Part shown: positions 44,494 through 53,929 of the stretch, piece by piece
How the letters are laid out: every line of letters starts with the position of its first letter
How positions within the stretch are numbered: the first letter of the stretch is position 1
NCBI GenBank assembly: GCA_030041535.1
Contig: JASHNR010000058.1
Coordinates: 62,001 to 126,000, forward strand
DNA from: Nitrosopumilaceae archaeon
Lineage (GTDB): Archaea; Thermoproteota; Nitrososphaeria; Nitrososphaerales; Nitrosopumilaceae
Length of the DNA: 64,000 nt
Direction: 5' to 3'
Made by a program: the position numbers and the translations under genes
The notes under the pieces: generated by a model
The model's database searches: none
Told to the model about the DNA's origin: nothing
The model's input: only the letters and a program-made list of their open reading frames with translations

Positions 44494-45022
44494 CAAATTT
44501 TTTTAATGCCAAATACCTGTGTGAAATAATATTTTTATTCTTTAGTTGTGAATATGTCAAAGTTTGCCCCTCTGGAACAAATATTGGATCAAACCCCCAC
44601 TTTCTACCTTGTATTTTTCTAGATATTTTTCCACACACATTAGCATCAAAGAACATAACATATTTCTCTGTTTCACAGTATGCAATAATAGATCTAAATG
44701 TGGCATTTCTTTGTTTTGCCAGCAATCTTAGAATACCCTTATTTCCAATAGTATCAAATACAAATGATGAATACGGCCCAGGAAAGCCTTTCAGTGATGA
44801 AATGAACAATCCATCATCTTCTATTATTACTGGTTTTGAGCAGAATGAAAATGCTTGTCTAGCTTTGTGTTGTGCTATTTCTTCAAGACTATTTGTTTGT
44901 ATTTCCTGAAGTTTACACTTGAAAAATTCTAGCGATATACCAAATCCTGACAAAATGGCACGGGCTTCCTTGAACTTGTTTTCGTTGGATGAAGCAAAAA
45001 GGACGCTAGATGACATTTGCAT
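44453..45022 (-). CDS. rdgB: XTP/dITP diphosphatase (RdgB/HAM1 family)
   Basis: 189 residues. N-terminus VLFASSNENKFKEA, then EIQTNSLEEIA, VIIEDDGLFI, GFPGPYSS and WGFDPIFVPEG are the HAM1 core. The C-terminus SHRYLALKKFANW matches the family end. It removes non-canonical nucleotides such as ITP and XTP. ATG at 45022 or 45016. It overlaps the end of bud32 by 17 bases, so both are on one transcript, and overlaps taw1 at its 3' end by 41 bases. Confidence 0.93.
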   Translation of the reverse strand: MQMSSSVLFASSNENKFKEARAILSGFGISLEFFKCKLQEIQTNSLEEIAQHKARQAFSFCSKPVIIEDDGLFISSLKGFPGPYSSFVFDTIGNKGILRLLAKQRNATFRSIIAYCETEKYVMFFDANVCGKISRKIQGRKWGFDPIFVPEGQTLTYSQLKNKNIISHRYLALKKFANWYLRKKKSSGQ

Positions 45023-45632
45023 ACCTGCCCCTTTTCTCTATATTCAATACCTGTGAGATGACTTTCTCCTTTCTCGAACTGCCTACAATTTTGCCATATC
45101 CCTTCAAAAATGACGACCATGCAGAGTTTACGATTGCAACATGGGCGCTATTTAGTACCTCTTTGAACAACCTAAGATCAATGGCATGATCCTCTACTTT
45201 TTCTGTTCTCTGGGCAAGTCCAAAATCTAAGATTATCAATTTGTCAGATGTTAGTATGAAATTCGACGTGGTGACATCTCCATGCATTATACCATTCTTG
45301 TGCAAAATGCCTATTATTTTTCCAATTTTTTCACATGTTTTTATTATCACTTTATTTGACAAATCTCTCACCAATTCTCCTGATACAAACTGCAAGTATA
45401 TTTCGAATTTATTTTGATCCACAAAATAGACAAGCGGGGCAGTGACTCCAAATGATTTTACTTCTGAAATCATCTTTGCTTCCCGAATAGTTCTCAGTGT
45501 ACGAATTCTATTATCAAGAATTTCATTACGGTATTCTTTTCTTTTTCTAATTTTGAGAATGGATTTTCTGCCATTCCATGTTGTTAGATAAATATCAGCC
45601 TCTGCTCCCTTTTTCATTAATCTCAATATCAT
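45006..45632 (-). CDS. bud32: KEOPS complex kinase/ATPase Bud32
   Basis: 208 residues from ATG 45632; TTG one codon upstream is possible. The reduced protein-kinase fold is visible: RLMKKGAEADIYL, SILKIRKRKEYR, the catalytic loop IMHGDVTTSNFIL and metal-binding ILDFGLAQ. Bud32 switches on Kae1 in N6-threonylcarbamoyladenosine (t6A37) formation on tRNA. In many archaea it is fused to or adjacent to Kae1; here the PH-like gene lies between them. The end carries a basic tail. Confidence 0.94.
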   Translation of the reverse strand: MILRLMKKGAEADIYLTTWNGRKSILKIRKRKEYRNEILDNRIRTLRTIREAKMISEVKSFGVTAPLVYFVDQNKFEIYLQFVSGELVRDLSNKVIIKTCEKIGKIIGILHKNGIMHGDVTTSNFILTSDKLIILDFGLAQRTEKVEDHAIDLRLFKEVLNSAHVAIVNSAWSSFLKGYGKIVGSSRKEKVISQVLNIEKRGRYANVI

Positions 45633-45640
45633 CAAGTGTC

Positions 45641-45768
45641 ATATCACATAATTTAAGTTACAATCATATCAGAAGAATTACATTGCCAGTGTTTTACCCA
45701 TGCAGTAATACCGATAATAAATACAAACTTGATATTAACAACTCTCTAAATTAATGACTATGTGATAT
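45641..45768. repeat. Distant 10-bp inverted repeat flanking a divergent promoter region
   Basis: ATATCACATA (45641-45650) and TATGTGATAT (45759-45768) are perfect inverse copies lying at the two edges of the bud32/PH-like intergenic region. They may be paired operator half-sites; chance cannot be excluded at this AT content. Confidence 0.35.
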
Positions 45769-45800
45769 ACAGTTATAACATACGATTAAAAAAAGATTTC

Positions 45801-46127
45801 ATGGAACCAAACGAAAAAAAAATCATGCAAGAGGACTGTTCAGAAGATACAATAGGCATAGGCATACTTACTCTCACTAACATGAGAATAGCTTTTGACA
45901 AAACAGAAGGTCGAATTATGGATTTTTCTAAAAAGTTTGGCGAGACTGTGATAGAAGCTAAACTCAACGACATAGTGGAAGTGGCAAAAGAAGGAAGACT
46001 TGTCAAAAAACTTCTAATTAAAATCAAAACTAACGAAGGAGAAAAAACGTACAAATTTGGTGTCTTTAACAATGGAAAATGGGAAAAGACAGTACAAGAC
46101 ACTATTTCTAACTACAAGGATCAATAA
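45801..46127 (+). CDS. PH-like domain protein
   Basis: 108 residues from ATG 45801. A GTG 39 bases earlier is in frame, but TTATAACATA (about 45774-45783) makes a TATA box at leaderless spacing to the ATG. The pattern of short strands (IGILTLTNMRIAFDKTEGR, DIVEVAKEGRLVKKLLIKI, EKTYKFGVFNNGKW) and a final helix is that of PH/GRAM-type domains. Function unknown. It converges on kae1, overlapping its end by 7 bases. Confidence 0.65.
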   Translation: MEPNEKKIMQEDCSEDTIGIGILTLTNMRIAFDKTEGRIMDFSKKFGETVIEAKLNDIVEVAKEGRLVKKLLIKIKTNEGEKTYKFGVFNNGKWEKTVQDTISNYKDQ

Positions 46128-47104
46128 AGTATCTCTACAGTATCTAGTCTCCACGATTGTCTTACAAATGTATTTTCTAACTTTGCACCAGCCTTTTTTG
46201 ATGATTCTAATAAGCCTACCCAAGAGATCTGAGAGCCACAGTCTCCAGAATATTCTTTTGGAGATACAAAGAATTTACAATCGTGCCTCTTACATATGCT
46301 TTGAAGAATTTCTGATAGCCTCTTGTTGGCTGCTACGCCGCCCACTACTAGAAATTCTTTCTTTCCTGTAAATGATAAGGCTCTCTCTACAGCTTCACCT
46401 ATCATTGAAAATGCTGTTTCTTGCAATGAAAAGCATGCAGTCTCGAGTCCTTTTGGAATTATTCGTTTTGTGGCAGAAAAAAGACCCGAAAAAGATACGT
46501 CGTTTCCCTTGACTACATATGGCAGAGGTTCATAATTAGACGACTTGGATGCAAGTTCCTCGATTTTTGTACCGCAAGGTGACGCAAATCCAGCATGTCT
46601 TCCAATTTGATCTAACAATTGCCCTAACGTTATGTCTAGTGTTTCACCAAATACCCGCCATCTCTTACCTAGAAATGCAAGAATCATAGTATGTCCCCCT
46701 GATACAAGTAAAACTAGAGGATCTTTTGCTCCAGTAAGCATCTTGCCCAATTCAATATGACCAAGGGCGTGATTTACCGGATATACTGGTATATCGTAAT
46801 ATGAAGAAAGAGATCTTGCTACGACTGCACCAATTCTAAGACAGGGACCAAGACCTGGACCTGCAGCATATGAGACTAGATCAAGTTCAGTGATTTTTAC
46901 ATCAGCTTTTTCCAGACATTCTGATAGTACTTGAGGAGAGTTTTCAGCATGATGACGAGATGCTTCTCGTGGATGTATTCCTTCACCTTCAGGCGGTCGG
47001 TATATTTTTCGGACATCTGACAAAATCCTTCCACTTTTGCCTCTTTTCTCAATAATGGCACACGAAAAGGTATGAGCTGTACTTTCTATTCCCAGACAGA
47101 ACAT
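46121..47104 (-). CDS. kae1: tRNA N6-adenosine threonylcarbamoyltransferase Kae1
   Basis: 327 residues, ASKHA fold. ATP/metal motifs: GIESTAHTFSCAI, EASRHHAENSPQ (metal-ligand His pair), VNHALGHIE, LVSGGHTMI and VVGGVAANKRLSE. It transfers threonylcarbamoyl to A37 of ANN-decoding tRNAs within KEOPS, with Bud32 encoded just downstream. Lies one base after ychF on the same strand. Confidence 0.97.
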   Translation of the reverse strand: MFCLGIESTAHTFSCAIIEKRGKSGRILSDVRKIYRPPEGEGIHPREASRHHAENSPQVLSECLEKADVKITELDLVSYAAGPGLGPCLRIGAVVARSLSSYYDIPVYPVNHALGHIELGKMLTGAKDPLVLLVSGGHTMILAFLGKRWRVFGETLDITLGQLLDQIGRHAGFASPCGTKIEELASKSSNYEPLPYVVKGNDVSFSGLFSATKRIIPKGLETACFSLQETAFSMIGEAVERALSFTGKKEFLVVGGVAANKRLSEILQSICKRHDCKFFVSPKEYSGDCGSQISWVGLLESSKKAGAKLENTFVRQSWRLDTVEILY

Positions 47105-47105
47105 A

Positions 47106-48296
47106 TTATCCTCGACTTAGAGTTGACATTATTTTCAACACATCTCCATTTTTTAATTGATGCTCTGCACCTACTCGTTGTTTTGTCTTGGCGTCTACTG
47201 CATAAAGGAATCCTTTTGCTAGATCTTCATGTACAATCCTAGCAAGATCTCTTGCAGTGGATCCTGCTGGAAGTAATCTCGCATCTGGTAAGATTTCCCC
47301 ATTCTTGTTTGATAGTTTTGATTCATCTTCTACTGGAAAAACTGTAATCAATTTTAAAAGATCAAAACAAGCAGAATCTAGTATTTGTTGAATTCCTGTA
47401 CCTCCAATCTTAGACAGTACTTTTTGAGCCAAGTCTAATGCTTTTTGTTGTTGTGGGCTCAGACTTGTTCCTTTTATTTTAAAGTCTTTTTCTCCTGAGA
47501 GATAATCCACAAGACCTCCTTTTGCAGCTTTTCTTAACAATAGTTCAGTCTCTGCACTACATGCTATTGTATTATGTATTTTTTTTAATTCATCCAATAT
47601 GCCAAGATCATGGCAGAGATCAGATTTGTTGGCAGCAATTATAATCGGTTTGGTCCTCTTCCTCAATTCTTTTACAAACGAGAGAATATCATTTTCATCC
47701 CAATCCAGAGGTTTTTTTATTTGTAAATTCAAATGATGTAAGATAACTTCCACATCATACTCCACAATTCCAAGGCCGCTGAATCTTTGAGTAATAGCAT
47801 GAATGACTTTGCCACTTTTGCTTTCTAGCTCTCGCGTCAACTTATGCCATTCTCTCTGAAGTATTTGCTTCATCCATTGATCAAATTCTTCTTCTACAAA
47901 CTTCACATCTTCGAGTGGATCATGAGTGCCAGCTGGAACAGGTTGACCTTGAATATCTGTTGATCCTGATGCATCCACCACATGGATCAATACTTCTGCC
48001 TGTCTTGCATCATCTAGAAATTTATTTCCTAGCCCTTTTCCCTCATGAGCACCAGGAACAAGACCTGCTACATCAATTAGTTTCACGGGAATAAATCTGG
48101 TTCCTTTTACACATAGCTGATGAACATGATTTATCCCAAAATGTTTGCATGCACATTCAGTTTTAACATAAGCAATACCAACGTTGGGCTCAATTGTAGT
48201 AAAGGGGTAATTTCCAATCTGTGCGGTGGTTTGAGTTGCAGCTGAGAAGAATGTTGATTTTCCGACATTAGTTTTGCCCAATAACCCGATCTGCAT
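47106..48296 (-). CDS. ychF: YchF/OLA1-type GTPase with TGS domain
   Basis: 396 residues. G1 [10 protein letters not shown]3 [18 protein letters not shown]4 ANKSD; the C-terminal TGS domain follows after about residue 320. The early Cys-rich stretch [15 protein letters not shown] is an archaeal addition between switch I and G3. These Obg-related P-loop proteins bind ribosomes and prefer ATP in several organisms. Co-directional with kae1; likely one transcript. Confidence 0.93.
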   Translation of the reverse strand: MQIGLLGKTNVGKSTFFSAATQTTAQIGNYPFTTIEPNVGIAYVKTECACKHFGINHVHQLCVKGTRFIPVKLIDVAGLVPGAHEGKGLGNKFLDDARQAEVLIHVVDASGSTDIQGQPVPAGTHDPLEDVKFVEEEFDQWMKQILQREWHKLTRELESKSGKVIHAITQRFSGLGIVEYDVEVILHHLNLQIKKPLDWDENDILSFVKELRKRTKPIIIAANKSDLCHDLGILDELKKIHNTIACSAETELLLRKAAKGGLVDYLSGEKDFKIKGTSLSPQQQKALDLAQKVLSKIGGTGIQQILDSACFDLLKLITVFPVEDESKLSNKNGEILPDARLLPAGSTARDLARIVHEDLAKGFLYAVDAKTKQRVGAEHQLKNGDVLKIMSTLSRG

Positions 48297-48369
48297 GAAA
48301 ATTAGTTCAAGGTCTGCTCTTATTAGTATTGCAGAAGTGTTTAATTGAATTCATCCTTCAACTTATTCG

Positions 48370-48921
48370 TTGAAAATAATAACAGGAAATCCTGGAACGG
48401 GAAAACACACAGTAGCTAGAATACTTGCAAGAAATATAGGGTTGGAACTAATCGATGTAAATGAAATGTCAATGCATGAAGGCATGACTGAAAGAAATGG
48501 TCGTGTATTAGAGGTAGATGTTCGAAAACTAAAGAGAGTTTTAGACAAAAAAATACCAAAGAATGCATTGCTTGTAGGGCATTTAGCTCCCTACATTATT
48601 TCAAAAAGTAAGATAGAGATTGCCGTCGTATTGAGGCGTAATCCATACAACTTGGAGGACGTTTACAAAAAAAGAAGATATGATAAGAAAAAAATGCTTG
48701 AAAATTTGGGTAGTGAGATAATAGGAATTACGTACTATGATACAATAAAAAATATAGGGCGCAAGAAAACTTTTCAATTTGATACTACTAACAAATCAGT
48801 ATCCAGTATAGTAAAGAAAATCGAGTCTCTTTTTGTAAAAGGCAAAGCAAAGGAAGACAATGTAGATTGGTTGAAAATGGTTTCAGAAAAAAAGGACCTG
48901 AAGAGATTTTTCCCGTACTAG
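48370..48921 (+). CDS. AK6/Fap7-type adenylate kinase
   Basis: 183 residues from TTG 48370. The P-loop GNPGTGKHT is at the start; DVNEMSMHEGM, VDVRKLKRVL and LVGHLAPYI follow the AK6 (Fap7/hCINAP) order rather than the larger bacterial Adk. AK6 acts in late small-subunit ribosome maturation and as an adenylate kinase. The C-terminal 50 residues are Lys-rich and not part of the core fold. Confidence 0.85.
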   Translation: MKIITGNPGTGKHTVARILARNIGLELIDVNEMSMHEGMTERNGRVLEVDVRKLKRVLDKKIPKNALLVGHLAPYIISKSKIEIAVVLRRNPYNLEDVYKKRRYDKKKMLENLGSEIIGITYYDTIKNIGRKKTFQFDTTNKSVSSIVKKIESLFVKGKAKEDNVDWLKMVSEKKDLKRFFPY

Positions 48922-48955
48922 ATTCAAATTACGTTGTGTTAAATCAAGATATGAA

Positions 48956-50470
48956 ATGTTTGAGATAAAAAAATCTGATCTAGCAGGAAGAATAGGAATA
49001 CTGCATACTAATCACGGTAAGATTGAGACTCCAGCATATGTGCCAGTAATTCACCCAGTACGACAGTCAATATCCACAAAAAAAATACGAGAAATGGGTT
49101 TTGATCTTGTTATAACAAATGCGTTTATCGCACTAAAACAGCGCGGTGATGAAGCCATAGAAAAAGGAATCCACAAAATAATTGACTATGACGGTGCAGT
49201 GATGACAGATTCTGGTGGATATCAAGTTCTAGAATATGGTAACATAGATACAAATTACAAGACCATGGCAGCATTTGAAAAAGGAATTGCAACAGATTTT
49301 GCTATTCCACTAGATAAACCAACAGGTTTTGGATTATCAAAGAAGAAGGCAAGAGAATATGTCAATCACACACTAAAGGTATCAAAAGAAACTCTTGAGA
49401 CAAGAGATGACAATGGACAGATATGGATGGGACCAATACAGGGAAGCGAGTATTCTGATCTAGTTAAAGAATCAACTAAGGCTTTGGTAAAATATGGTTT
49501 TCAAATGCTGGCACTAGGAAGTCCAGTAGAATTCATGGAGTCATACGAATACAAACTTTTGGCAAAAATGATAATTACTGCAAAAAAAGAGATGCCTGAT
49601 TCCATTCCGCTTCATCTCTTTGGCGCAGGCCACCCCCTTACAATCCCGCTAGCCGTGGCTCTTGGTTGTGATACCTTTGATTCTGCCTCCTATATGCTAT
49701 ATGCAAAACATGATAGGTATATCATGGAAGACGGTACTGCCCATCTTAACGAGATATCATACTTTTCTTGTACTTGTGAAATATGTAGCAAATACAAGCC
49801 AAAGGAGATCCAATCTCTTCCTAGAGATGAAAAAATAAACAGTGTTGCTTTACACAATCTTTATTCTATAAAGGCTGAGGTTGACAGGGTTAAGGAATGC
49901 ATCCATGAAGGACGATTATGGGAATATATATTAAAGAAAGCACGTGCACACCCAAAACTCTTTGAAATCATATCAGTTCTCACTTCAAACACCCCATTTC
50001 TTATCAGAAACACGCCCAGATTCAAAGAAAATGCAATATTCTTGTTTTCAAGGGAGGATCAATTTAGACCGGAGGTATCTAGATTTCATAGCATGGTGAG
50101 GAAATTTAAGACCAGTAAGAAAAATCTTGTAATTATTCCAGACGGTACCATGAGACCATTTTACTTATCAATAGAATATAACAAATTGAAAAAGAGGTTT
50201 GCAAGTATTGCAGAACACGCTCAGTTCTGTCAGTACAACCCATATCTAGGAATAATACCTCTAGAACTTTCTGACATTTATCCTGCAGCACATTATGTAA
50301 TGTCTGATTCTCAAGACAACAAAGATGAGTTTTCGGAATTTGCCAAGACCTGGAACATATTCCTTAAACAAAACAAATTCAAAACAATCTATGCTGCAAA
50401 TGATGACTTTCTAAAGTATCATGCAAAACTAACAAAAAAGAAGATCAAATTTTTCAATTTTAAAAAATAA
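48956..50470 (+). CDS. tgtA: Archaeosine tRNA-guanine(15) transglycosylase
   Basis: 504 residues. Catalytic domain: MTDSGGYQVLEYG, the nucleophile region GCDTFDSASY, and the zinc site CTCEICSKY. The following domains (about 350-500; SRFHSMVRKFKTS, IPLELSDIYPAAHY) match the archaeal C-terminal half. The chain is shorter than the 580 or so residues of arcTGT with a full PUA domain, so the PUA domain appears to be absent or separate. It exchanges G15 of tRNA for preQ0 in the first step to archaeosine. Confidence 0.94.
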   Translation: MFEIKKSDLAGRIGILHTNHGKIETPAYVPVIHPVRQSISTKKIREMGFDLVITNAFIALKQRGDEAIEKGIHKIIDYDGAVMTDSGGYQVLEYGNIDTNYKTMAAFEKGIATDFAIPLDKPTGFGLSKKKAREYVNHTLKVSKETLETRDDNGQIWMGPIQGSEYSDLVKESTKALVKYGFQMLALGSPVEFMESYEYKLLAKMIITAKKEMPDSIPLHLFGAGHPLTIPLAVALGCDTFDSASYMLYAKHDRYIMEDGTAHLNEISYFSCTCEICSKYKPKEIQSLPRDEKINSVALHNLYSIKAEVDRVKECIHEGRLWEYILKKARAHPKLFEIISVLTSNTPFLIRNTPRFKENAIFLFSREDQFRPEVSRFHSMVRKFKTSKKNLVIIPDGTMRPFYLSIEYNKLKKRFASIAEHAQFCQYNPYLGIIPLELSDIYPAAHYVMSDSQDNKDEFSEFAKTWNIFLKQNKFKTIYAANDDFLKYHAKLTKKKIKFFNFKK

Positions 50471-50494
50471 GAAAAAATGGAAGAACGGTTTCGT

Positions 50495-50812
50495 TTATAG
50501 TGCAGCGTCTTCTGCCCAGCCTTTTACGAATATACCATTCTTGTGGAGAGGAACTGGTTGACCAGGTGTGTAAGTCATTGGTCTCATCCAGAAGATTGCT
50601 TTTGTTGGGCATACACCTATGCATGCACCGTCTGAGATACATCTCTCTGGATAGAACACAAATGCTTTACCTCTCTTCCAGCCTTCAACAGGCTTTACAC
50701 GAAGAACGTCCGGGCCAAGAGAAGTACATATCTCTACGCAAAGCGCACAGCCTATACATCTCTGTTCATCGATGTCTGGAATGATTGCTATTGGCATTCT
50801 GATTTTGATCAT
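50495..50812 (-). CDS. Ferredoxin with two [4Fe-4S] clusters
   Basis: 105 residues. Cluster motifs: CIGCALCVEIC and CISDGACIGVCP. The first is standard; the second has an extra residue pair between the first two Cys. The stretch between them is longer than in clostridial ferredoxins. The C-terminal 30 residues contain two conserved-looking Trp and no more Cys. It is a soluble electron carrier, possibly for 2-oxoacid oxidoreductases. No obvious partner next door. Confidence 0.9.
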   Translation of the reverse strand: MIKIRMPIAIIPDIDEQRCIGCALCVEICTSLGPDVLRVKPVEGWKRGKAFVFYPERCISDGACIGVCPTKAIFWMRPMTYTPGQPVPLHKNGIFVKGWAEDAAL

Positions 50813-50917
50813 CTATCGTTTGCTATTTAAACTATCTGCAAAATTCATAACGGAGTTATAGAATCATTTTACTATTACAGAATAAATAAAAACAAAAAGA
50901 AAATATAATTGAAATTT

Positions 50918-51139
50918 TTACTTCTTTATTTGGCGCATTGCCTCAATCTGGCCTGATGTTACCCAGTCGAGCAATTCTGCAGATGTAGGATTTAGATCGC
51001 CTTTTTGATTCATCATGTTATGAACCCAAATCCAATTTATCTGGTTTAATAATGGTTTGTTACCCTCATCGCCTCTTCGAACTTTGTCTCGAAGATCTTT
51101 TGGAATGGTACTCCACCATTGTTCAAAGGTTCTACCCAT
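50918..51139 (-). CDS. Small hypothetical protein
   Basis: 73 residues, Trp-rich (FEQWWSTI, INWIWVHNMM, LLDWVTSGQ), helical, soluble. I do not recognise it. It starts with ATG at 51139. It faces the beta-CASP gene divergently; the shared gap has AT-rich promoter-like stretches. Confidence 0.6.
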   Translation of the reverse strand: MGRTFEQWWSTIPKDLRDKVRRGDEGNKPLLNQINWIWVHNMMNQKGDLNPTSAELLDWVTSGQIEAMRQIKK

Positions 51140-51257
51140 ATTCAGATCAATTTGGATTCATATAATTAAGTCTTTTGTAAATTATACAAGTAATATAACG
51201 ACGTTAGTTCTTCCAAACGCTAAACGTTTAAAGGTACTCTGAAAAGATTTTCAATTC

Positions 51258-52514
51258 TTGCAGGTTAAAGTCCTAGGTGCGGCAAAAGAAGTAGGTAGAT
51301 CCGCCTTTCAAGTTAATTGTGATGGAGTAAGTTTCTTGTTAGATTATGGAGTAGAGTTAGGAAAGGAATCGTCTTATCCACTGCAAATAAGCCCACATGA
51401 AATTAATGCGGCCATCATAACCCATGCCCACCTGGATCACTCAGGCAACGTGCCTTCGCTTTTTGTGCAGGGTAGCACGGATGTCTATGCAACTCCCCCA
51501 ACTTTTGATCTTTCAAGATTATTGATAGAGGATATGATAAGACTTGAAAAAAGTAAGCTTCCTTTTGACCTGTCCGATGTGTCCAAAATGATGATGCATT
51601 CAAAAGAAATTGGATATAGAGAAAAGGTGATTCGCGGAAATGCCTCCTTTGAGCTATTAGAATCTGGTCATGTGTTAGGCGGTGCCTCAGTTCTAGTAGA
51701 GTCGCAAAACAAGAGATTATTCTATACGGGAGATATCAACCCCAAAGGATCACGTATGTTAAGGGAGGCAGATCTTGATCTAGGCGAGATTGATTTGTTA
51801 ATCACTGAAAGCACTTACTCACAGACAGATCAGATGCCACGTCTTGAGGCAGAAGAAAAATTCATTGAATTTGCGTATGAGGTTTTGGATAGAAAGGGGA
51901 TACTCTTTGTACCTGCTTTTTCTGTTGAAAGATCACAAGAAATAGCTGTGGTATTAAAAAATGCTAAATTTAAACACAAAGTCATCATGGATGGCATGGC
52001 TGTAAAGGTAAATGAAATAATGTTAAGATATCCAGAATATCTACGCGATGCAAAGGTTTTTGCTGATTCTGTTAATCATGCAGTTTGGGTAAGAGGAGAA
52101 AGAGAAAGAAAAAGTATGTTAGATGAACCGGCAGTAATAATCTCTCCTGCTGGTATGTTAGTTGGAGGGTCTGCCGTGTTTTATTTACAAAATCTAGCTC
52201 TTGACAAGAAAAACGGTATAGCGTTAGTCTCTTATCAGGGAGAAAGAACTCCTGGAAGAAAACTTTTGGAAACAGGTCGTGTTAGCATCAGAGGTAAGGA
52301 TTTCAAGGTAGAATCAGAGGTAAGACAGTTTGAATTTTCCGGTCATGCTGACAGAACAGCTCTTTTTGATTTTATAAAAAAAATTGAGGGAAATCCAAAG
52401 GTTCTCACCATTCATGGCGATAATGAGTCATGTACAAAATTTGCTGAAGAGATACGCCAAAAATTTGGCTTTGATGCCCATGCACCTGATGCAGGAGAAA
52501 TAATCACTATATAA
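51258..52514 (+). CDS. Beta-CASP metallo-beta-lactamase ribonuclease (aCPSF2-like)
   Basis: 418 residues from TTG 51258. MBL motifs HAHLDHSGN, ESGHVLGGASV and FYTGDINP; beta-CASP region with PAFSVERSQE and PAGMLVGGSAVFYL; final His motif FSGHADRTAL. There is no N-terminal KH region, so it is the short archaeal CPSF2-like form rather than aCPSF1 (FttA). It likely acts as an endo- or exoribonuclease in RNA turnover. TTTAAAGG (about 51227-51234) is the candidate TATA box. Confidence 0.9.
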   Translation: MQVKVLGAAKEVGRSAFQVNCDGVSFLLDYGVELGKESSYPLQISPHEINAAIITHAHLDHSGNVPSLFVQGSTDVYATPPTFDLSRLLIEDMIRLEKSKLPFDLSDVSKMMMHSKEIGYREKVIRGNASFELLESGHVLGGASVLVESQNKRLFYTGDINPKGSRMLREADLDLGEIDLLITESTYSQTDQMPRLEAEEKFIEFAYEVLDRKGILFVPAFSVERSQEIAVVLKNAKFKHKVIMDGMAVKVNEIMLRYPEYLRDAKVFADSVNHAVWVRGERERKSMLDEPAVIISPAGMLVGGSAVFYLQNLALDKKNGIALVSYQGERTPGRKLLETGRVSIRGKDFKVESEVRQFEFSGHADRTALFDFIKKIEGNPKVLTIHGDNESCTKFAEEIRQKFGFDAHAPDAGEIITI

Positions 52515-52515
52515 A

Positions 52516-53361
52516 ATGCAGAACAATTCTATATTAGATCTAAATTTTACAATCAATAGCGGCCAAGTGTTTCTTTGGAACAAGATTGAGGACAGATGGT
52601 TTGGCATTAACGGTGACGAGCTTTTAGTTATAACAGAACCTTTCCAAATAAGTTCAGCTTCTAAAAGTGTTCACCGTTTTTTTAGACAGGACGACAATCT
52701 GAAGAAGATATTATCAGATATTAGCAGAGACAGACTTGTTGGTACTACAGTAAAACAGTTTTCTGGTTTGAGATTGATAAGACAGGATCCTTTTCAGTGT
52801 TATATTTCATTTATATGCTCATCCAACTCATCTATACAAAACATCAAAAATATGTTAATGAGACTCTGCCAAAAATTTGGTAATAAAGTAGAATTTGAAA
52901 ACCGACAGTTTTCTACTTTTCCTAGTGCAGAAATGCTGATAAATGCTACTACCAAAGATTTACTCTCATGCGGCCTTGGATTCAGAGCAAAATACGTAAG
53001 AGAAGCAGTCAAGGCGGTAAATTTGGGAAAGATAGAATTTGAGTCACTAAGGAAAACAGACTACAAAACAGCGCTAGAGACCCTCAAGACGGTACGAGGC
53101 ATTGGCAACAAAATTGCAGATTGTATACTTTTATTTTCGCTTGACAAGTTGGAATCTTTTCCCATAGATAGATGGACACAGAGAATTTTACAAAAATATT
53201 ATCCAAGTGTATTTGACGGAATACATGGAAAATCTTTAACAGAAAAAAAACACAATAGTCTACATGAAAAAATTGTAGAACATTTTGGACCCTATGCAGG
53301 GTATTCACAACAATTTCTTTTCAAAATGGAAAGGGATCTCAACAAAAAGAAATGGTTGTAA
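52516..53361 (+). CDS. ogg: 8-oxoguanine DNA glycosylase/lyase (OGG1 type)
   Basis: 281 residues, one base after the beta-CASP gene. N-terminal GQVFLWNKI corresponds to the GQSFRW stretch of OGG1. The helix-hairpin-helix is VRGIGNKIADCILLF with the Schiff-base Lys, followed by the catalytic Asp in FPIDRWTQRIL. It removes oxidised guanine from DNA, useful in an aerobic ammonia oxidiser. Ends shortly before tRNA-Arg. Confidence 0.9.
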   Translation: MQNNSILDLNFTINSGQVFLWNKIEDRWFGINGDELLVITEPFQISSASKSVHRFFRQDDNLKKILSDISRDRLVGTTVKQFSGLRLIRQDPFQCYISFICSSNSSIQNIKNMLMRLCQKFGNKVEFENRQFSTFPSAEMLINATTKDLLSCGLGFRAKYVREAVKAVNLGKIEFESLRKTDYKTALETLKTVRGIGNKIADCILLFSLDKLESFPIDRWTQRILQKYYPSVFDGIHGKSLTEKKHNSLHEKIVEHFGPYAGYSQQFLFKMERDLNKKKWL

Positions 53362-53396
53362 AAACCCTTAATACGGCTACTAATTGCCCGATATTT

Positions 53397-53471
53397 GGGC
53401 CTGTAGCTCAGCTTGGATAGAGTGCTGGACTTCTAATCCAGTGGTCAAGGGATCGAAGCCCTTCGGGCCCG
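53397..53471 (+). tRNA. tRNA-Arg (anticodon TCT)
   Basis: 75 bases. Acceptor GGGCCTG pairs with CGGGCCC (one G-U), discriminator G. Anticodon stem CTGGA/TCCAG encloses CTTCTAA with anticodon TCT, reading AGA/AGG. D-arm TAGCTCAGCTTGGATAGAG; T-arm AAGGGATCGAAGCCCTT. No intron, CCA not encoded; a T-rich stretch follows. Confidence 0.94.
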
Positions 53472-53549
53472 CTTTTAGAGTCTTGAATATTATTTTTAAA
53501 AAAATATAACATTACCATAATTTATTATCTTCAACTTTGGAATCATATT

Positions 53550-53900
53550 ATGAAAGACATAGAGCTAAAATTGGAAAATTTGAACATAAAGTCTCACGAA
53601 ATAATCAAAGGCAGAGTACAGGTAAATTATCCTGGCAGGTATGATGGCATAGTCGTAAATACACAGATATTAAATTCTAATCAACTCATAGTATACAAAT
53701 CATACAATAACAAGACAATATCACAGAATGTCTCACGACTATTTATCAATAGAAACGATATGCTACAAAATTCTGTTGAATTTACAGCTTCAGTTGAGTT
53801 TGAACCAAAGGAGCCTCATGAGGTAAAGTTTAGAGCTTCAATAATACAGGAACATAAGGAAATAGAAAGCGATATTTTGTTTGCAAAATTAATTCTCTAA
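53550..53900 (+). CDS. Hypothetical beta-sandwich protein
   Basis: 116 residues, no signal peptide. Alternating strands (IELKLENLNIKSHEIIKGRV, VNYPGRYDGIVVNTQIL, SVEFTASVEFEP, HEVKFRASI) suggest an arrestin-like or Ig-like sandwich. I do not recognise a family. TTTATTATC (about 53521-53529) is a TATA candidate at leaderless spacing to ATG 53550. Confidence 0.6.
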   Translation: MKDIELKLENLNIKSHEIIKGRVQVNYPGRYDGIVVNTQILNSNQLIVYKSYNNKTISQNVSRLFINRNDMLQNSVEFTASVEFEPKEPHEVKFRASIIQEHKEIESDILFAKLIL

Positions 53901-53929
53901 GCTATAGATTCGGGTTTTTTACAATTTTA

